A stretch of DNA of 64,000 bases from positions 62,001-126,000 of the forward strand of contig CAJTDS010000003.1 of NCBI GenBank assembly GCA_910575165.1, written 5' to 3'. Position 1 is the first letter of the stretch, and every line of letters begins with the position of its first letter. The position numbers were made by a program, and so were the translations under genes. The notes under the pieces are model-generated. The model saw only the letters and a list, made by a program, of their open reading frames with translations, had not been told where the DNA came from and ran no database searches. This DNA is from Eggerthellaceae bacterium. Lineage in GTDB: Bacteria > Actinomycetota > Coriobacteriia > Coriobacteriales > Eggerthellaceae. Below, in pieces: positions 1 through 9,499 of the stretch.

Positions 1-1
1 T

Positions 2-766
2 CTCTGCGTGGTGGTGTTGCTGTTGCAAACCTACAGCGAAGGGAAAACCGACAGCCCCGACGAACTTTTGTGGGTGGTTGCGGGCTTGGCGGTCAATGCG
101 GTGCTGTTCGTAGCGTCGGTTGTCAACCCAAAGCTCACCACGGCCTCCAATATTTCCAAGCTCATGCTCCCTTTGTTCGCCGTGGGGACGTTTCTGGTGT
201 TCGCCACCGACTTCGGTCAGCAGAGCGTGGAGGTGTTCGCAATCGGATGTGCGTGGGTGTATTACCGCATATTCACCTGGATTATCTGGCGGCTGGGAGC
301 GCTCGGCACCGACAAGGCCCCCGTGGCTGTCATCGCCGTAGGGCAGGCAATACTTACGGGCGGTTCCATGCTGGGCGAGTGGGCTTACGGGCTCATGGGC
401 GCCTGGGACCTGTCGTTTTTCGCTGCCGCCGCGGCCGTGTGCTTGCTGAGCGTATGCGTGGCTATGTTCTTCCTGGACACCCGCTACGTCGCTGAGCTAG
501 CCGATGAGACCGTGACGTTTGACCCCGAGAATCGCGCCGTCTGCGAGCTGTGCGCCGACAACGCCACGGCGACCTACGGGCTTTCGCGCCAGGAGAGGTC
601 CATCGCGCTTATGTTGGTGCGCGGCGATGACAACGAGGCCATCCAAGGCGAGCTGGTCATCGCCACCAATACCCTGCGGACCCATCTGCGAAACATGTAT
701 CGCAAGACCGATACCCACTCCCGCGAAGAGCTGGTCTTGCTGCTGCGCTCCCTCACGCAGAACTAG
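2..766 (+). CDS. LuxR-family transcriptional regulator with membrane domain (5' partial)
   Basis: The reading frame is open at the left edge, so only the C-terminal 254 residues are visible. The first two thirds are hydrophobic with several likely membrane helices. The last 60-65 residues form a LuxR-type helix-turn-helix (LSRQERSIALMLVRG, then NTLRTHLRNMYRKT). Membrane-domain LuxR proteins beside secreted flavin reductases are common in Eggerthellaceae, and the next gene downstream on the same strand is such a reductase, so it probably senses a substrate or redox cue for it. That role is inferred. The true start lies outside the window. Confidence 0.85.
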   Translation, partial: LCVVVLLLQTYSEGKTDSPDELLWVVAGLAVNAVLFVASVVNPKLTTASNISKLMLPLFAVGTFLVFATDFGQQSVEVFAIGCAWVYYRIFTWIIWRLGALGTDKAPVAVIAVGQAILTGGSMLGEWAYGLMGAWDLSFFAAAAAVCLLSVCVAMFFLDTRYVAELADETVTFDPENRAVCELCADNATATYGLSRQERSIALMLVRGDDNEAIQGELVIATNTLRTHLRNMYRKTDTHSREELVLLLRSLTQN

Positions 767-972
767 GGAAGCTGCGTTCGCTCGCTCGGCTTCGCCTGAA
801 CCTTCTGCCAATCTATCAGGCATGATAGCCGTCTACTCCAATAATACTTCGCTGGTTTTCGGCGCTACTCCACCTTTACCGCGCCACCGCCCTTCCTTCG
901 CGCCGTCCCCTTCGGTACAGTGCGGCCGTCCGATTTCGAGAGGTCGGAAAACCGTATGAGGAAGGGAGAACC

Positions 973-2868
973 ATGGAGGACGTACGCAGCGATTTGAGCC
1001 GTCGCGGGTTCATCGCAGGGGCCGGCGTGGCTGCGCTGGCGGCGGTGGGAGCCAGCTTGGCCGGATGCGGGAAGGCCGAGCAGCCTGCGCCCGCGAGCCA
1101 GGACGGGGCCGACGCGAAACCCGAAGCCGACGCGGCCGAGGCGAAGAAGAGCATCCCCGAGGTGTTCACCGACGGCGTCTACATCACCAACGGCATGAGC
1201 ATGCATGGACTCATCGACGTGAAGACCGTTATCGCCGACGGCGCTATCGCCGAGGTGAAGGTGCTCAACCACGGTGAGAGCCGCGTTATCGGTGAGTACG
1301 CGCTCGAGGCCATGCCAGCGCGCATCGTGGAGAGCCAGTGCGTTGACGCCGACGTGATCACCGGTGCCACGCTCACCAGCATGGCCATCAAGAGCGCAGT
1401 GAGTGAAGCCATCACCAACGCCGGTGGCGACCCCAGGGATTTCAGCGGCTACGTTGCCCCTGCGCCGGCTAAGCAGACCGTGGAGAAGTCGGCGGACGTG
1501 GCCATCATGGGCGCCGGCCCTGCGGGCCTTATGGCCGCTTGGGCTGCCGCCGAGCAGGGCAAGAGCGTGATCATCTGCGAGCGCATGGGCTATACCGGCG
1601 GCTGCGTGCCCATCACCGGCTGCGGCGTCTACGTGCAGGAGACCCAGATCCAGAAGGCGTGGGGCCTCGACCATGTTATGGAAAGCCATCGCACGGTGGA
1701 GCGTCGCCTAGAGGTTTATGCCGAACGCCTGGTGAAGCCCGACAGCCCCTACTACAACCCCGATATGCCCTTCATCAAGAACATCCTGTACTCGGCCCAG
1801 CGCGCTGTAGACAAGATGCTGCAGATCGGCGTGCCCTTCTGTCCCATCGGCAATACCGGCGTGCCGGTGCTCTCGCCGGGCGACTTCCAGATCGGCGGCA
1901 AGCATGCGGTGCAGATCCTCACGAACTACGTGACCACCCAGCTTGGGGTCGAGATCATCACCGAGGCGCCGGTCACCTCGCTTACTACCGAGGGCGGCAA
2001 GGTGGTCGGCTTCGTCGCCGAGGGCGCCGACGGCTCCGAGTACCACGTTTCCGCCGATGCGGTGATCCTGGCCAGCGGCGGCTATATCATGAACCGCGAC
2101 CTGATGGAGGAGTACCAGTCCGACGACTTGAAGTTCCCGCTCATGGGACCTCCTTGGGCCACGGGTGACGGCATGCTGCTGGCCAAGGACGCAGGTGCTG
2201 CCTGGTGCTGCATGGACAAGGGCGTGACCAGCCACTACCATGCGGGCGTGTCGCTGGCGGAAACCTCCTACATCCACTATTGCGTGCCGGGCGTGGTGGT
2301 CAACGGCAACGGCGACCGTTTTGTGGACGAGACCATCTCCTACATCATCGCCCTGCGCAAGTTCAAGGAAGAGCCCACCACCGACTTCTACTGGATCTTC
2401 GACGATTCGGCCAGTTACGGTCTGTACCCCAACGGCAACAACTTCGGGATCGACTACGAGTTCTTGCTGGAGACCGGGGACATCATCAAGGGCGAGAACT
2501 ACCAGGACCTAGCCGAGAAGACAGGGCTCTCGGGTCTGGTGGACGCACTGGATACGGTCAACGACTGCGCGCTCAACGGCGCCGAGGACCCGTGCGGCAA
2601 CAAGAGCCTGGCGGCTATGCAGCTGGACGGCCCCATGTACGCCATGAAGATCGTCCCCACGCCCTACATCGCCCAGGGCGGCGTGAAGATCGATCTGGAC
2701 GGCCACGTGCAGCGCGAGGACGATTCGATCATCGAGGGCCTCTATGCTGTCGGCGACGTGACGGGCGCGCTTGAGAACCGCGACGGTGCCGACTACATGA
2801 TCGGCCTGACCCAGGCGCTCGGCTACGGGCTTATCGTGGGCGAGACGGTAGCCGGCGACCTGGCCTAA
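973..2868 (+). CDS. Tat-exported FMN-binding/FAD-dependent reductase (fumarate/urocanate reductase-like)
   Basis: 631 aa. The N-terminus has a twin-arginine motif (SRRGFIAG), a hydrophobic stretch and a lipobox (LAGC), which predicts a Tat-exported lipoprotein. Residues about 62-148 form an FMN-binding domain with the DVITGATLTS motif, whose threonine normally carries covalent FMN. From about residue 172 an FAD_binding_2 flavoprotein begins with the dinucleotide motif GAGPAGLMAAW. The FMN domain would pass electrons to FAD for reduction of an organic acceptor outside the membrane. The substrate cannot be read from sequence. The start is supported by AAGGGAG upstream. It follows a LuxR gene by 206 bp and converges with the next gene with only 3 bp between the stops. 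Confidence 0.93.
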   Translation: MEDVRSDLSRRGFIAGAGVAALAAVGASLAGCGKAEQPAPASQDGADAKPEADAAEAKKSIPEVFTDGVYITNGMSMHGLIDVKTVIADGAIAEVKVLNHGESRVIGEYALEAMPARIVESQCVDADVITGATLTSMAIKSAVSEAITNAGGDPRDFSGYVAPAPAKQTVEKSADVAIMGAGPAGLMAAWAAAEQGKSVIICERMGYTGGCVPITGCGVYVQETQIQKAWGLDHVMESHRTVERRLEVYAERLVKPDSPYYNPDMPFIKNILYSAQRAVDKMLQIGVPFCPIGNTGVPVLSPGDFQIGGKHAVQILTNYVTTQLGVEIITEAPVTSLTTEGGKVVGFVAEGADGSEYHVSADAVILASGGYIMNRDLMEEYQSDDLKFPLMGPPWATGDGMLLAKDAGAAWCCMDKGVTSHYHAGVSLAETSYIHYCVPGVVVNGNGDRFVDETISYIIALRKFKEEPTTDFYWIFDDSASYGLYPNGNNFGIDYEFLLETGDIIKGENYQDLAEKTGLSGLVDALDTVNDCALNGAEDPCGNKSLAAMQLDGPMYAMKIVPTPYIAQGGVKIDLDGHVQREDDSIIEGLYAVGDVTGALENRDGADYMIGLTQALGYGLIVGETVAGDLA

Positions 2869-2871
2869 GCT

Positions 2872-3468
2872 TCAGGCCGCCTGAGCGCAGACCCTGCGGC
2901 GGGAGGCTGGTTGCACCTGGGGGCCCTGAGCTCCCAGGGTCAGCCGGCCTCCGTCGCTCATGCGGGCTTCGATGCAGGTCAGCAGCCCTTCGGCGTCGGT
3001 GCCGAAGGCGAACGACGACACGCGCCGGCCCGCGGCGAAATCGCAGAAGGTGAGGGGGTGCAGCTTGTCGGCGCCGCCGGCGGGCTGCATGTTGCCGCCT
3101 TCCGGGCCGTCAACCGCCCCTTTGTCCCTCTCGACGGCTTCCCGCAGCTGGGCGTTGCTGAGCACGGCGGCGGCCACGTGCACGCTGTCCACCGGGGTGA
3201 GCACGATGGCGCAGCGCTCCATGACCACCAGCATGGAGCCGCCGTCCCCCTCGCCGCGCTTCACCGCCACGATGTTCTGGCTGGCCGCGTCGATGACCTT
3301 CTGCATGGACCGTAGGCTGCAGGCGCGGCTGTCGAACTTCCAGCTGCTCCTGAGCATCGACGCCTGGGAGGTAAGCGCGCTGGCGGAGCGGCGGGGTGCC
3401 GGTGCGCTGATGGGAGCTGCAGAAGCGCTGGCAGGGGCGCTTGCGACGGTTGCGTTGGCTGCGGTCAT
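2872..3468 (-). CDS. hypothetical protein, Ala-rich N-terminus
   Basis: 198 aa. I do not recognise a family. The first 35 residues are Ala/Ser/Pro-rich. The rest looks like a compact alpha/beta domain (QKVIDAASQNIVAVKRGEGD, then SMLVVMERCAIVLTPVDSV), with a stretch mentioning neither a membrane helix nor a metal motif. A good ribosome binding site (GGAGG, about 7 nt before the ATG at 3468) supports translation. It ends 3 bp from the stop of the convergent flavin reductase, so the two share a transcription end with no room for a separate terminator. Confidence 0.7.
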   Translation of the reverse strand: MTAANATVASAPASASAAPISAPAPRRSASALTSQASMLRSSWKFDSRACSLRSMQKVIDAASQNIVAVKRGEGDGGSMLVVMERCAIVLTPVDSVHVAAAVLSNAQLREAVERDKGAVDGPEGGNMQPAGGADKLHPLTFCDFAAGRRVSSFAFGTDAEGLLTCIEARMSDGGRLTLGAQGPQVQPASRRRVCAQAA

Positions 3469-3625
3469 GGGGTGCCTCCGATCGAGTGGTGTGGTTGGCG
3501 TCTGTGTTCGATGGATGGCATCTTAGACGAGCTGTCATGCGTGCGAGGCGATACTATGGGACACCCCGGCGCTTTCTGCCGGAGAGGGGGCCGGGCTTCT
3601 CTGCGAACGGGGACGCGCTTCCAAA

Positions 3626-3656
3626 AAAAGACGCGCCAGGGCGGGGCGCGTCTTTT
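3626..3656 (-). terminator. Rho-independent terminator of ettA
   Basis: A 12-bp stem (AAAAGACGCGCC pairing with GGCGCGTCTTTT) with a 7-nt loop lies 34 bp beyond the ettA stop. On the minus strand it runs into a T-tract (TCTTTTTTT). Confidence 0.85.
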
Positions 3657-3689
3657 CTCGGGCTTGCGGGACTTTGCGTCGGCGGGGAT

Positions 3690-5369
3690 TTAATCCCTGG
3701 TCAGCTTGCGGTGCACGCGGTGAGGCTTGGCGGCTTCGGCTCCTAGGCGCTCGATGCGGTTCTTCTGGTAGTCGTCGAAGTTGCCCTCGAACCAGTACCA
3801 GGCGCCCGGGTTCTCGTCGGTGCCCTCCCAAGCCAGGATATGGGTGGCCACGCGGTCAAGGAAGAAGCGGTCGTGGCTGGTGACCACAGAGCAGCCGGGG
3901 AAGGCCAGCAGTGCCTCCTCCAAAGACGACAGCGTTTCCACGTCCAGGTCGTTGGTGGGCTCGTCCAGCAGCAGGACGTTGCCGCCCTGGGCCAGGGTCA
4001 GCGCCAGGTTCAGGCGGTTGCGCTCGCCGCCGGAGAGCACGTCGGCGGGCTTCTGCTGGTCGGAGCCCTTGAAGCCGAAGCTGGCCACGTAGGCGCGGCT
4101 AGGCACCTCGGTCTCGCCCACCATCATGTAGTCAAGGCCGCCCGACACCACTTCCCACAGCGTCTTGCCCGCTTCCAGGCCCTGACGGTTCTGGTCCACG
4201 TAGGAAAGCTTCACGGTCTCTCCCACGTCAAGCGTGCCCGAGGTAGGCTCTTCCAGCCCCATGATCATCTTGAACAGGGTGGACTTGCCCACGCCGTTGG
4301 GGCCGATGACGCCCACGATGCCGCCCTGGGGCAGGCTGAAGGACAAGTCGTCGATGAGCACGCGGTCGCCGAAGGTCTTGTGCAGGTGGCTCACCTCCAG
4401 CACCTTCGCACCCAAGCGCGGGCCGGTAGGAATCTGAATCTCGGAGAAGTCCAGCTTCTTGGCGTTGCGCGCCTCGGCGGACATCTGCTCGAAGTTCGCC
4501 AGACGGGCTTTGCTCTTAGCTTGGCGGGCCTTCGGTGAGGAGCGCACCCATTCCAGCTCGCGGGCCATGCGCTTGGCAAGCTTGGCCTGCTGCTGGCCCT
4601 GGGCCTCGATGCGAGCAGCCTTGGTCTCCAGGTAGGTGGAGTAGTTGCCCTTGTAGGGGAACAGCTGGCCGCGGTCCACCTCGCAGATCCATTCGGCCAC
4701 GTTGTCCAGGAAGTAGCGGTCGTGGGTGACGGCCAGCACCGCGCCCGGGTAGCGCTTCAGGAACTGCTCCAGCCACAGCACCGACTCGGCGTCCAGATGG
4801 TTGGTGGGCTCGTCTAGAAGCAGCAGGTCGGGGGCTTCCAGCAGCAGCTTGCACAGGGCCACGCGCCTGCGCTCGCCGCCGGAGAGCACGTTCACGGGCA
4901 TGTCCGGGTCGGGGCACTGCAGCGCGTCCATGGCCTGGGACAGCTGGCTGTCCAGGTCCCAGCCGTTGGCGGCGTCGATTTCGTCCTGCAGGCGGCCCAT
5001 CTCGTCCATAAGGGCGTCGAAGTCGGCATCCGGGTCGCCCATCTCGGCGCTCACCTGGTTGAAGCGGTCGATCTTGGCCAGCACGTCGGCGAAGGCCTGG
5101 CGGATGTTCTCGATGACCGTGGCGTCCTCGTCAAGCGGCGGCTCCTGCTGCAGGATGCCCACGGTGTAGCCGGGGGTGAGCCGCGCCTCCCCGTTGGAAA
5201 CCTCCTCCAGACCGGCCATGAGCTTGAGCAGCGTTGACTTGCCCATGCCGTTGGGGCCGACCACGCCGATCTTGGCACCGGGGTAGAAGGACAGCGACAC
5301 GTCGTCCAGAATGACCTTGTCGCCATGGGCCTTGCGAGCCTTGTACATTTGGTAGATGAACTCCGCCAT
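3690..5369 (-). CDS. ettA: ABC-F protein, energy-dependent translational throttle EttA
   Basis: 559 aa, close to the 555 aa of E. coli EttA. It has two ABC ATPase domains without membrane segments: first Walker A GPNGMGKST near residue 38 and signature LSGGERRRVALCKLL; second Walker A GPNGVGKST, signature LSGGERNRLNLALTLA and Walker B LLLLDEPTND. Family members bind the ribosomal E site and gate the first peptide bond according to ATP/ADP. The start at 5369 (MAEFIYQMYKARK) has AAGGAG just upstream and matches EttA N-termini; a longer frame to 5426 exists but lacks support. A strong terminator follows. Confidence 0.95.
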   Translation of the reverse strand: MAEFIYQMYKARKAHGDKVILDDVSLSFYPGAKIGVVGPNGMGKSTLLKLMAGLEEVSNGEARLTPGYTVGILQQEPPLDEDATVIENIRQAFADVLAKIDRFNQVSAEMGDPDADFDALMDEMGRLQDEIDAANGWDLDSQLSQAMDALQCPDPDMPVNVLSGGERRRVALCKLLLEAPDLLLLDEPTNHLDAESVLWLEQFLKRYPGAVLAVTHDRYFLDNVAEWICEVDRGQLFPYKGNYSTYLETKAARIEAQGQQQAKLAKRMARELEWVRSSPKARQAKSKARLANFEQMSAEARNAKKLDFSEIQIPTGPRLGAKVLEVSHLHKTFGDRVLIDDLSFSLPQGGIVGVIGPNGVGKSTLFKMIMGLEEPTSGTLDVGETVKLSYVDQNRQGLEAGKTLWEVVSGGLDYMMVGETEVPSRAYVASFGFKGSDQQKPADVLSGGERNRLNLALTLAQGGNVLLLDEPTNDLDVETLSSLEEALLAFPGCSVVTSHDRFFLDRVATHILAWEGTDENPGAWYWFEGNFDDYQKNRIERLGAEAAKPHRVHRKLTRD

Positions 5370-5508
5370 GATTCTCCTTGGGAACGGGTCGAACTGAAGC
5401 AGGCGCAGCGGCGAGACGCCCTGCACGCGCCGCAGCTGCGCTGATTGTGCCCGCTATTTTCGCATGGAACGCCGCGCCCGAGAAACACGTTCGCCAAAAC
5501 CCCACTGC

Positions 5509-5540
5509 CCAGGACGTCGACGGGCATGCCGCCGTCCTGG
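5509..5540 (+). terminator. possible hairpin in the ettA/ATPase divergent region
   Basis: CCAGGACG and CGTCCTGG form an 8-bp stem around a 16-nt loop, followed by CGGTTTTCCGTTT. No upstream plus-strand gene needs a terminator, so it could end a short unannotated transcript or insulate the divergent promoters. Confidence 0.3.
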
Positions 5541-5597
5541 CGGTTTTCCGTTTCGTGCCAGATGACGGGCGTGGCGGCGCTGCGGCGGGCTCCGAGG

Positions 5598-5603
5598 GAT
5601 AAT
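5598..5603 (+). promoter_or_regulatory. possible -10 box (GATAAT) for the HerA-like ATPase
   Basis: GATAAT lies 45 bp before the ATG at 5648. No convincing -35 box is seen. Confidence 0.35.
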
Positions 5604-5647
5604 CGAGTCCAGCCTGTACGGCTGCCGTTTCGTCGAGAGGACCTGCC

Positions 5648-7237
5648 ATGCTGTCCACCGAACCTGCCGCCATCTGGGTCGCCCAGGGCGAAAACCCCTG
5701 CTACCTGCTGCTGAACCAGGCGAACCGCCACGGCCTTGTAGCCGGCGCGTCGGGAACGGGCAAGACGGTTACCGTGAAAGCCCTGGCCCAAGGGTTCTCC
5801 CAAGCGGGCGTGCCGGTGTTCGTGGCGGATGTGAAGGGCGATGTGACCGGCGTGGGCCAGGCCGCGGAGCCCGACGACGCCCTGCGTGAGAGGCTGGAAA
5901 AGCTCGGCGCAACCGATTGGCAGCCGGCCGCCTGCCCTATGCGCCTGTGGGATGTCATGGGGGACCGCGGCATTCCCGTTCGCATCACCATCTCCGACAT
6001 GGGCCCGCTGCTGCTGGGTCGTATGCTGGGCCTCACCGACGTGCAGCAGGGGGTGCTCGACATCGTCTTCCGCGTTGCCGACGAACAGGGGCTTCTGCTC
6101 ATCGACCTGAAGGACTTGCGCTCCATGCTCTCCTACGTGAGCGACCATGCCAAGGAGATTGAGACCGTCTACGGGCGCGTGTCGTCCCAGTCGGTGGGGG
6201 CGATCCTGCGGTCGCTTCTTGCGGTGGAGGACCAGGGCGGCAGCATGTTCTTCGGCGAACCGGCGATCGACCTGGCGGACATGATGGCCTGCGACGAGTC
6301 GGGCCAGGGTTACGTGAACGTGCTGCGCGCCGAGAAGCTTGTCTCTTCGCCCCAGGTGTACGCGATGTTTCTGCTGTGGATGATCACCGAGCTCTACGAA
6401 TCCCTGCCCGAGGTGGGCGATCCGGACAAACCCAAGCTCGTGTTCTTCTTCGACGAAGCCCATCTGCTGTTCGACGACATGCCGAAAGCGTTGCGCGACA
6501 AGCTGGTGCAGGTGGTGAAGCTCATTCGCTCGAAGGGCGTCGGGCTGTACTTCATCAGCCAGTCGCCCTCCGACATCCCCGACGAGGTGCTGGCCCAGCT
6601 GTCGAACCGCATCCAGCACGGGCTCCGCGCCTACACGCCCGCCGAGCAGAAGACGGTGCGCGCCACCGCCGAGGCCTTCCGCGAGAACCCGGCCTTCGAC
6701 GCCGCCGACGCGCTGCTGGAGCTGGGAACCGGCGAGGCGCTGGTGTCGTGCCTGGACGAGGACGGCAAGCCCAGCATGGTTGAGCGGGCCATGGTGCTTG
6801 CGCCCGAATGCACCATGGGCGCCGCGCATGAGGAAACCGTGCAGGCGGCCGTCGACGGGCATCCGGAGCTGATGGCGAAGCTTGGCGGTGCCGTCGACCG
6901 GGAAAGCGCCTACGAGAAGCTGGCCGCCCAAGCTGCCGAGGCGTCTCAGGCGGCAGAGCTTGCCGAGGAACGGGCGAAGCTTGAGGCAGAGCGGGCGGCC
7001 TTCGAGAAGCAGAAGGCCGACGAGGAGGCGAAGGCGGCGAAAGCGGCGGCCAAGGAGGCGGCTCGGGCTCAGGCTGCAGCCGAGAAGGCAGCTGCCAAGG
7101 AGGCCGAGCGCCAGGCCAAGGCCGAGCAGAAGCAGCGCGAGCAAGTGGCCAAAACCGTGAACTCGGTTATCGGGCAGATAGGCCGGGAAACCAGCCGCCA
7201 GCTGATTCGCGGTCTCTTCGGCTCGCTACGCCGCTAG
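5648..7237 (+). CDS. HerA-like ATPase, DUF853 family
   Basis: 529 aa. The DUF853 (E. coli YjgR) fold is recognised from Walker A GASGTGKTVTVKAL near residue 32, Walker B KLVFFFDEAHLLFD, and the sensor-like motif LYFISQSPSDIP. It is a soluble hexameric-type P-loop NTPase relative of HerA/FtsK. The biological role of the family is poorly defined; DNA processing is likely. The C-terminal 100 residues are a charged Ala/Glu/Lys coiled coil ending in a short basic tail. The start is preceded by GAGAGGA. It is divergent from ettA and stands alone. Confidence 0.88.
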   Translation: MLSTEPAAIWVAQGENPCYLLLNQANRHGLVAGASGTGKTVTVKALAQGFSQAGVPVFVADVKGDVTGVGQAAEPDDALRERLEKLGATDWQPAACPMRLWDVMGDRGIPVRITISDMGPLLLGRMLGLTDVQQGVLDIVFRVADEQGLLLIDLKDLRSMLSYVSDHAKEIETVYGRVSSQSVGAILRSLLAVEDQGGSMFFGEPAIDLADMMACDESGQGYVNVLRAEKLVSSPQVYAMFLLWMITELYESLPEVGDPDKPKLVFFFDEAHLLFDDMPKALRDKLVQVVKLIRSKGVGLYFISQSPSDIPDEVLAQLSNRIQHGLRAYTPAEQKTVRATAEAFRENPAFDAADALLELGTGEALVSCLDEDGKPSMVERAMVLAPECTMGAAHEETVQAAVDGHPELMAKLGGAVDRESAYEKLAAQAAEASQAAELAEERAKLEAERAAFEKQKADEEAKAAKAAAKEAARAQAAAEKAAAKEAERQAKAEQKQREQVAKTVNSVIGQIGRETSRQLIRGLFGSLRR

Positions 7238-7426
7238 GCCGTTCGGGCATAGAAGAAAAGTCTTCGCAAACGTTGCTTGGTGCGCTAGAATGCTGCAAGT
7301 GCGTTGGCTTCATATTTGAATACATCCGATGGGCCTTGCCAAGGTTGCATGCGGTGCGTCTGGGACGCATTCGGCGCGGAATGCTGACGCGAGAATGTTT
7401 TTCGCAATGCTAAGGGGGGGCGGACG

Positions 7427-8209
7427 ATGGGCCAACTCGAGTTGATGCCTCGCGAGGTTATTCTGAGGCGTGACTCCAGCATCTCCTATGATCCCAGGGG
7501 GAAGGGATGTTCTCCTAATGCCGAGCTCTGCCTTACCAACGAAGCTCTCTTGGTGGGAATCAAGGGAATGTTTGGCGGCATCAAGAAAACGCTGAGATTC
7601 CCTTTGAGCGGCATAGTGGTTGACAACGGTGTTCCTCGCGTATGCGAGGGCCGGTCGCGAGACGGTAGCCGGCAGCTGCACGTGTTTTTCTCCCACGGGG
7701 TGGAGTCGTTCGCCCTCGGCGAGGCCGACGTCGAGGGCGGCGATTTGAAGTCTGCCCTCAAAAGCGTGCTTACTTCTCAGTCGGAAAAGGAGCAGCAAAA
7801 CATTGCCCAGTGGTGCCAGGCAATCACGATGGCTGTGCGTGGCGCGCGCTCGGCCGTTTGCCCGGTTGCGCCTCCTCCGCCGGTGGCTTCCATGCGGGTC
7901 GAGCCGGCGGCAAGCCCGATTAGACCTGCTGTTGCGCCGGTTGCGAAGGGCGATTGCTGCGACGAAGAAGGCGGCTCGGAAACGCTCGCCTATCAGGTCG
8001 GCAGTCTTATTGCTACCGCCTCGAAGGGCATCGTAGGCGCGGCGGCTTTCGCTTCCGAACGAGCGGCATCGGCTGCTTCCGAGCGGAGCAAGCCCGCGGA
8101 ACACGTCAACGTCACAGACCGCTGCATCGGCTGTGGTGCGCCGCTTGCGGGCTTCAAGGGGCAGCGGATAGTCTGCCGGTATTGTGACACGGACCAAACC
8201 ATAGACTAG
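7427..8209 (+). CDS. zinc-ribbon protein with PH-like N-terminus (YdjG-like partner of SPFH protein)
   Basis: 260 aa. The N-terminal 120 residues look like a beta-rich PH/GRAM-type domain (EALLVGIKGMFGGIKKTLRF). A Pro/Ala-rich linker follows. The last 30 residues carry a CxxC...CxxC zinc ribbon (CIGCGAPLAGF, then CRYCDTD). Start context TAAGGGGGGG is a strong ribosome binding site. The stop lies 9 bp before the SPFH gene. In B. subtilis, ydjG (zinc ribbon) and ydjI (SPFH) encode a membrane module that recruits PspA; the same gene order suggests a comparable role. Domain calls are by eye. Confidence 0.7.
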   Translation: MGQLELMPREVILRRDSSISYDPRGKGCSPNAELCLTNEALLVGIKGMFGGIKKTLRFPLSGIVVDNGVPRVCEGRSRDGSRQLHVFFSHGVESFALGEADVEGGDLKSALKSVLTSQSEKEQQNIAQWCQAITMAVRGARSAVCPVAPPPPVASMRVEPAASPIRPAVAPVAKGDCCDEEGGSETLAYQVGSLIATASKGIVGAAAFASERAASAASERSKPAEHVNVTDRCIGCGAPLAGFKGQRIVCRYCDTDQTID

Positions 8210-8218
8210 GGGGATTGC

Positions 8219-9376
8219 ATGGGAATCATTCAGGCTGCCTCCGACTCGGTTCGGGGAACCCTTGCCGACCAGTGGAAAGAGGTCTTTACTGCGGGCCCCT
8301 TTGGGGAGCATGCGGTGCTTGTTCCGGGCATTCTCAAGAACAGGGCGGCCGGTCGGGGCTCGAACGCCTACGGAACGCAAGGGGTCATCAGCAACGGGTC
8401 ACGTATTTTTGTTCCAGAAAACACGGTCGCCTGTATATACAGCGAAGGCGAAATCGAGGAGATGATATTCGAGCCGGGCAACTACGAATATACCGATGGG
8501 GAAGAGAGCATGTTTAGCGGGGACGGAGTGGGAAGCCTGATTGGGCAGGTGGCAAGCCGCATAGGGTTCGGCGGGGTTCCTGCGATGGACAAGCGTGTCT
8601 CTTTCGTCAACATGCGAGAGATACGGCATATACCGTTTGGTACCCGCGGCCCACAAATGTACAACGATGGGTATTATCACTGCGATTTGGAGGTTCACGC
8701 ATACGGCAACTTTTCCATCCAGGTGGCTGATCCCTACGTTTTCCTGCGTAACTTCGTTCCCCCCAACGCGTATTTCTATACGTTCGACGACACTTCGGCG
8801 CGCAAGCAGATACTGTCTGAGTTCCTTCAGTCGTTCATCGTTGCGCTGAACCGTCTTTCCAACGAGTTTCGCATCTCCCAGCTCCCAAGCCAGGCCCGTG
8901 TTGTTGCCGAACGGGTTGCTGCAGACGAGGCTTACGTTGGCAGTTGGCCGAAGCGGTTCGGATTCGAGCTCAAGCGAGTGGCTGTCGAGAGCATTGAATT
9001 CTCCGACGAGTCGAGAGAGCTGGTGCACGGCTTCAACCGCAAGCGCATGGAGGTCAACGCGTTCGAGGGGGTGTCCCAGCATGCTGCCAACATTGCTGCG
9101 CAGCAAAGGATTGCTCAAGGTGTGCAGGAGAACGGGCTGGGCGAGGGCGGCGGCATGTTGTTCGGCATGAACCTGGCCTCAGCGCTCTCGTCGAGTGGGG
9201 TTGTGACTTCGGGTTCCGAGGCGCGATCGGACAGCGCCTCCGCAGTCGGCTCTCCTATTGGCGGCGATCTCGACGATTGCATCGAGGCTGTGAAAAAGCT
9301 CAAGGAGCTTCTTGATCTGGGTGCGCTCACTCAGGACGAATTCGATGCGAAGAAGCGAGAGGTCTTGAATCTGTAG
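8219..9376 (+). CDS. SPFH-domain (virion core/YdjI-like) protein with SHOCT tail
   Basis: 385 aa. The N-terminal 300 residues match the SPFH/YdjI type (GTRGPQMYNDGYYHCDLEV, then FSIQVADPYVFLRNFVP), a membrane-microdomain family often annotated as virion core protein. The last 32 residues form a SHOCT motif (LKELLDLGALTQDEFDAKK), a short C-terminal oligomerisation or interaction helix pair. It probably works with the zinc-ribbon protein 9 bp upstream in envelope-stress sensing. No pspA is nearby. Start ATG follows GGGGGATTGC. Confidence 0.85.
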   Translation: MGIIQAASDSVRGTLADQWKEVFTAGPFGEHAVLVPGILKNRAAGRGSNAYGTQGVISNGSRIFVPENTVACIYSEGEIEEMIFEPGNYEYTDGEESMFSGDGVGSLIGQVASRIGFGGVPAMDKRVSFVNMREIRHIPFGTRGPQMYNDGYYHCDLEVHAYGNFSIQVADPYVFLRNFVPPNAYFYTFDDTSARKQILSEFLQSFIVALNRLSNEFRISQLPSQARVVAERVAADEAYVGSWPKRFGFELKRVAVESIEFSDESRELVHGFNRKRMEVNAFEGVSQHAANIAAQQRIAQGVQENGLGEGGGMLFGMNLASALSSSGVVTSGSEARSDSASAVGSPIGGDLDDCIEAVKKLKELLDLGALTQDEFDAKKREVLNL

Positions 9377-9443
9377 GCGCCTTTCCTTATGGCGGCATGC
9401 GGTCGGCTCGTCTTCCTCGTCAGTGCGGCCGAAGGGCTTGCGG

Positions 9444-9449
9444 TACAAT
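9444..9449 (+). promoter_or_regulatory. likely -10 box TACAAT of the HIT gene
   Basis: CGGTACAATGG lies 51 bp before the HIT start. The same TACAAT box occurs before proC, helD, a luxR gene and the desulfoferrodoxin gene in this window. Confidence 0.5.
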
Positions 9450-9499
9450 GGCGGGCGGTAGGAAACGCGCCCGTGCGGCAGCTGACGAAAGGAATCCCC

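Noticed and set aside
5051-7144. 697-residue open frame on the minus strand
   Set aside because: Antisense to the HerA-like ATPase and overlapping ettA in another frame; no motifs.
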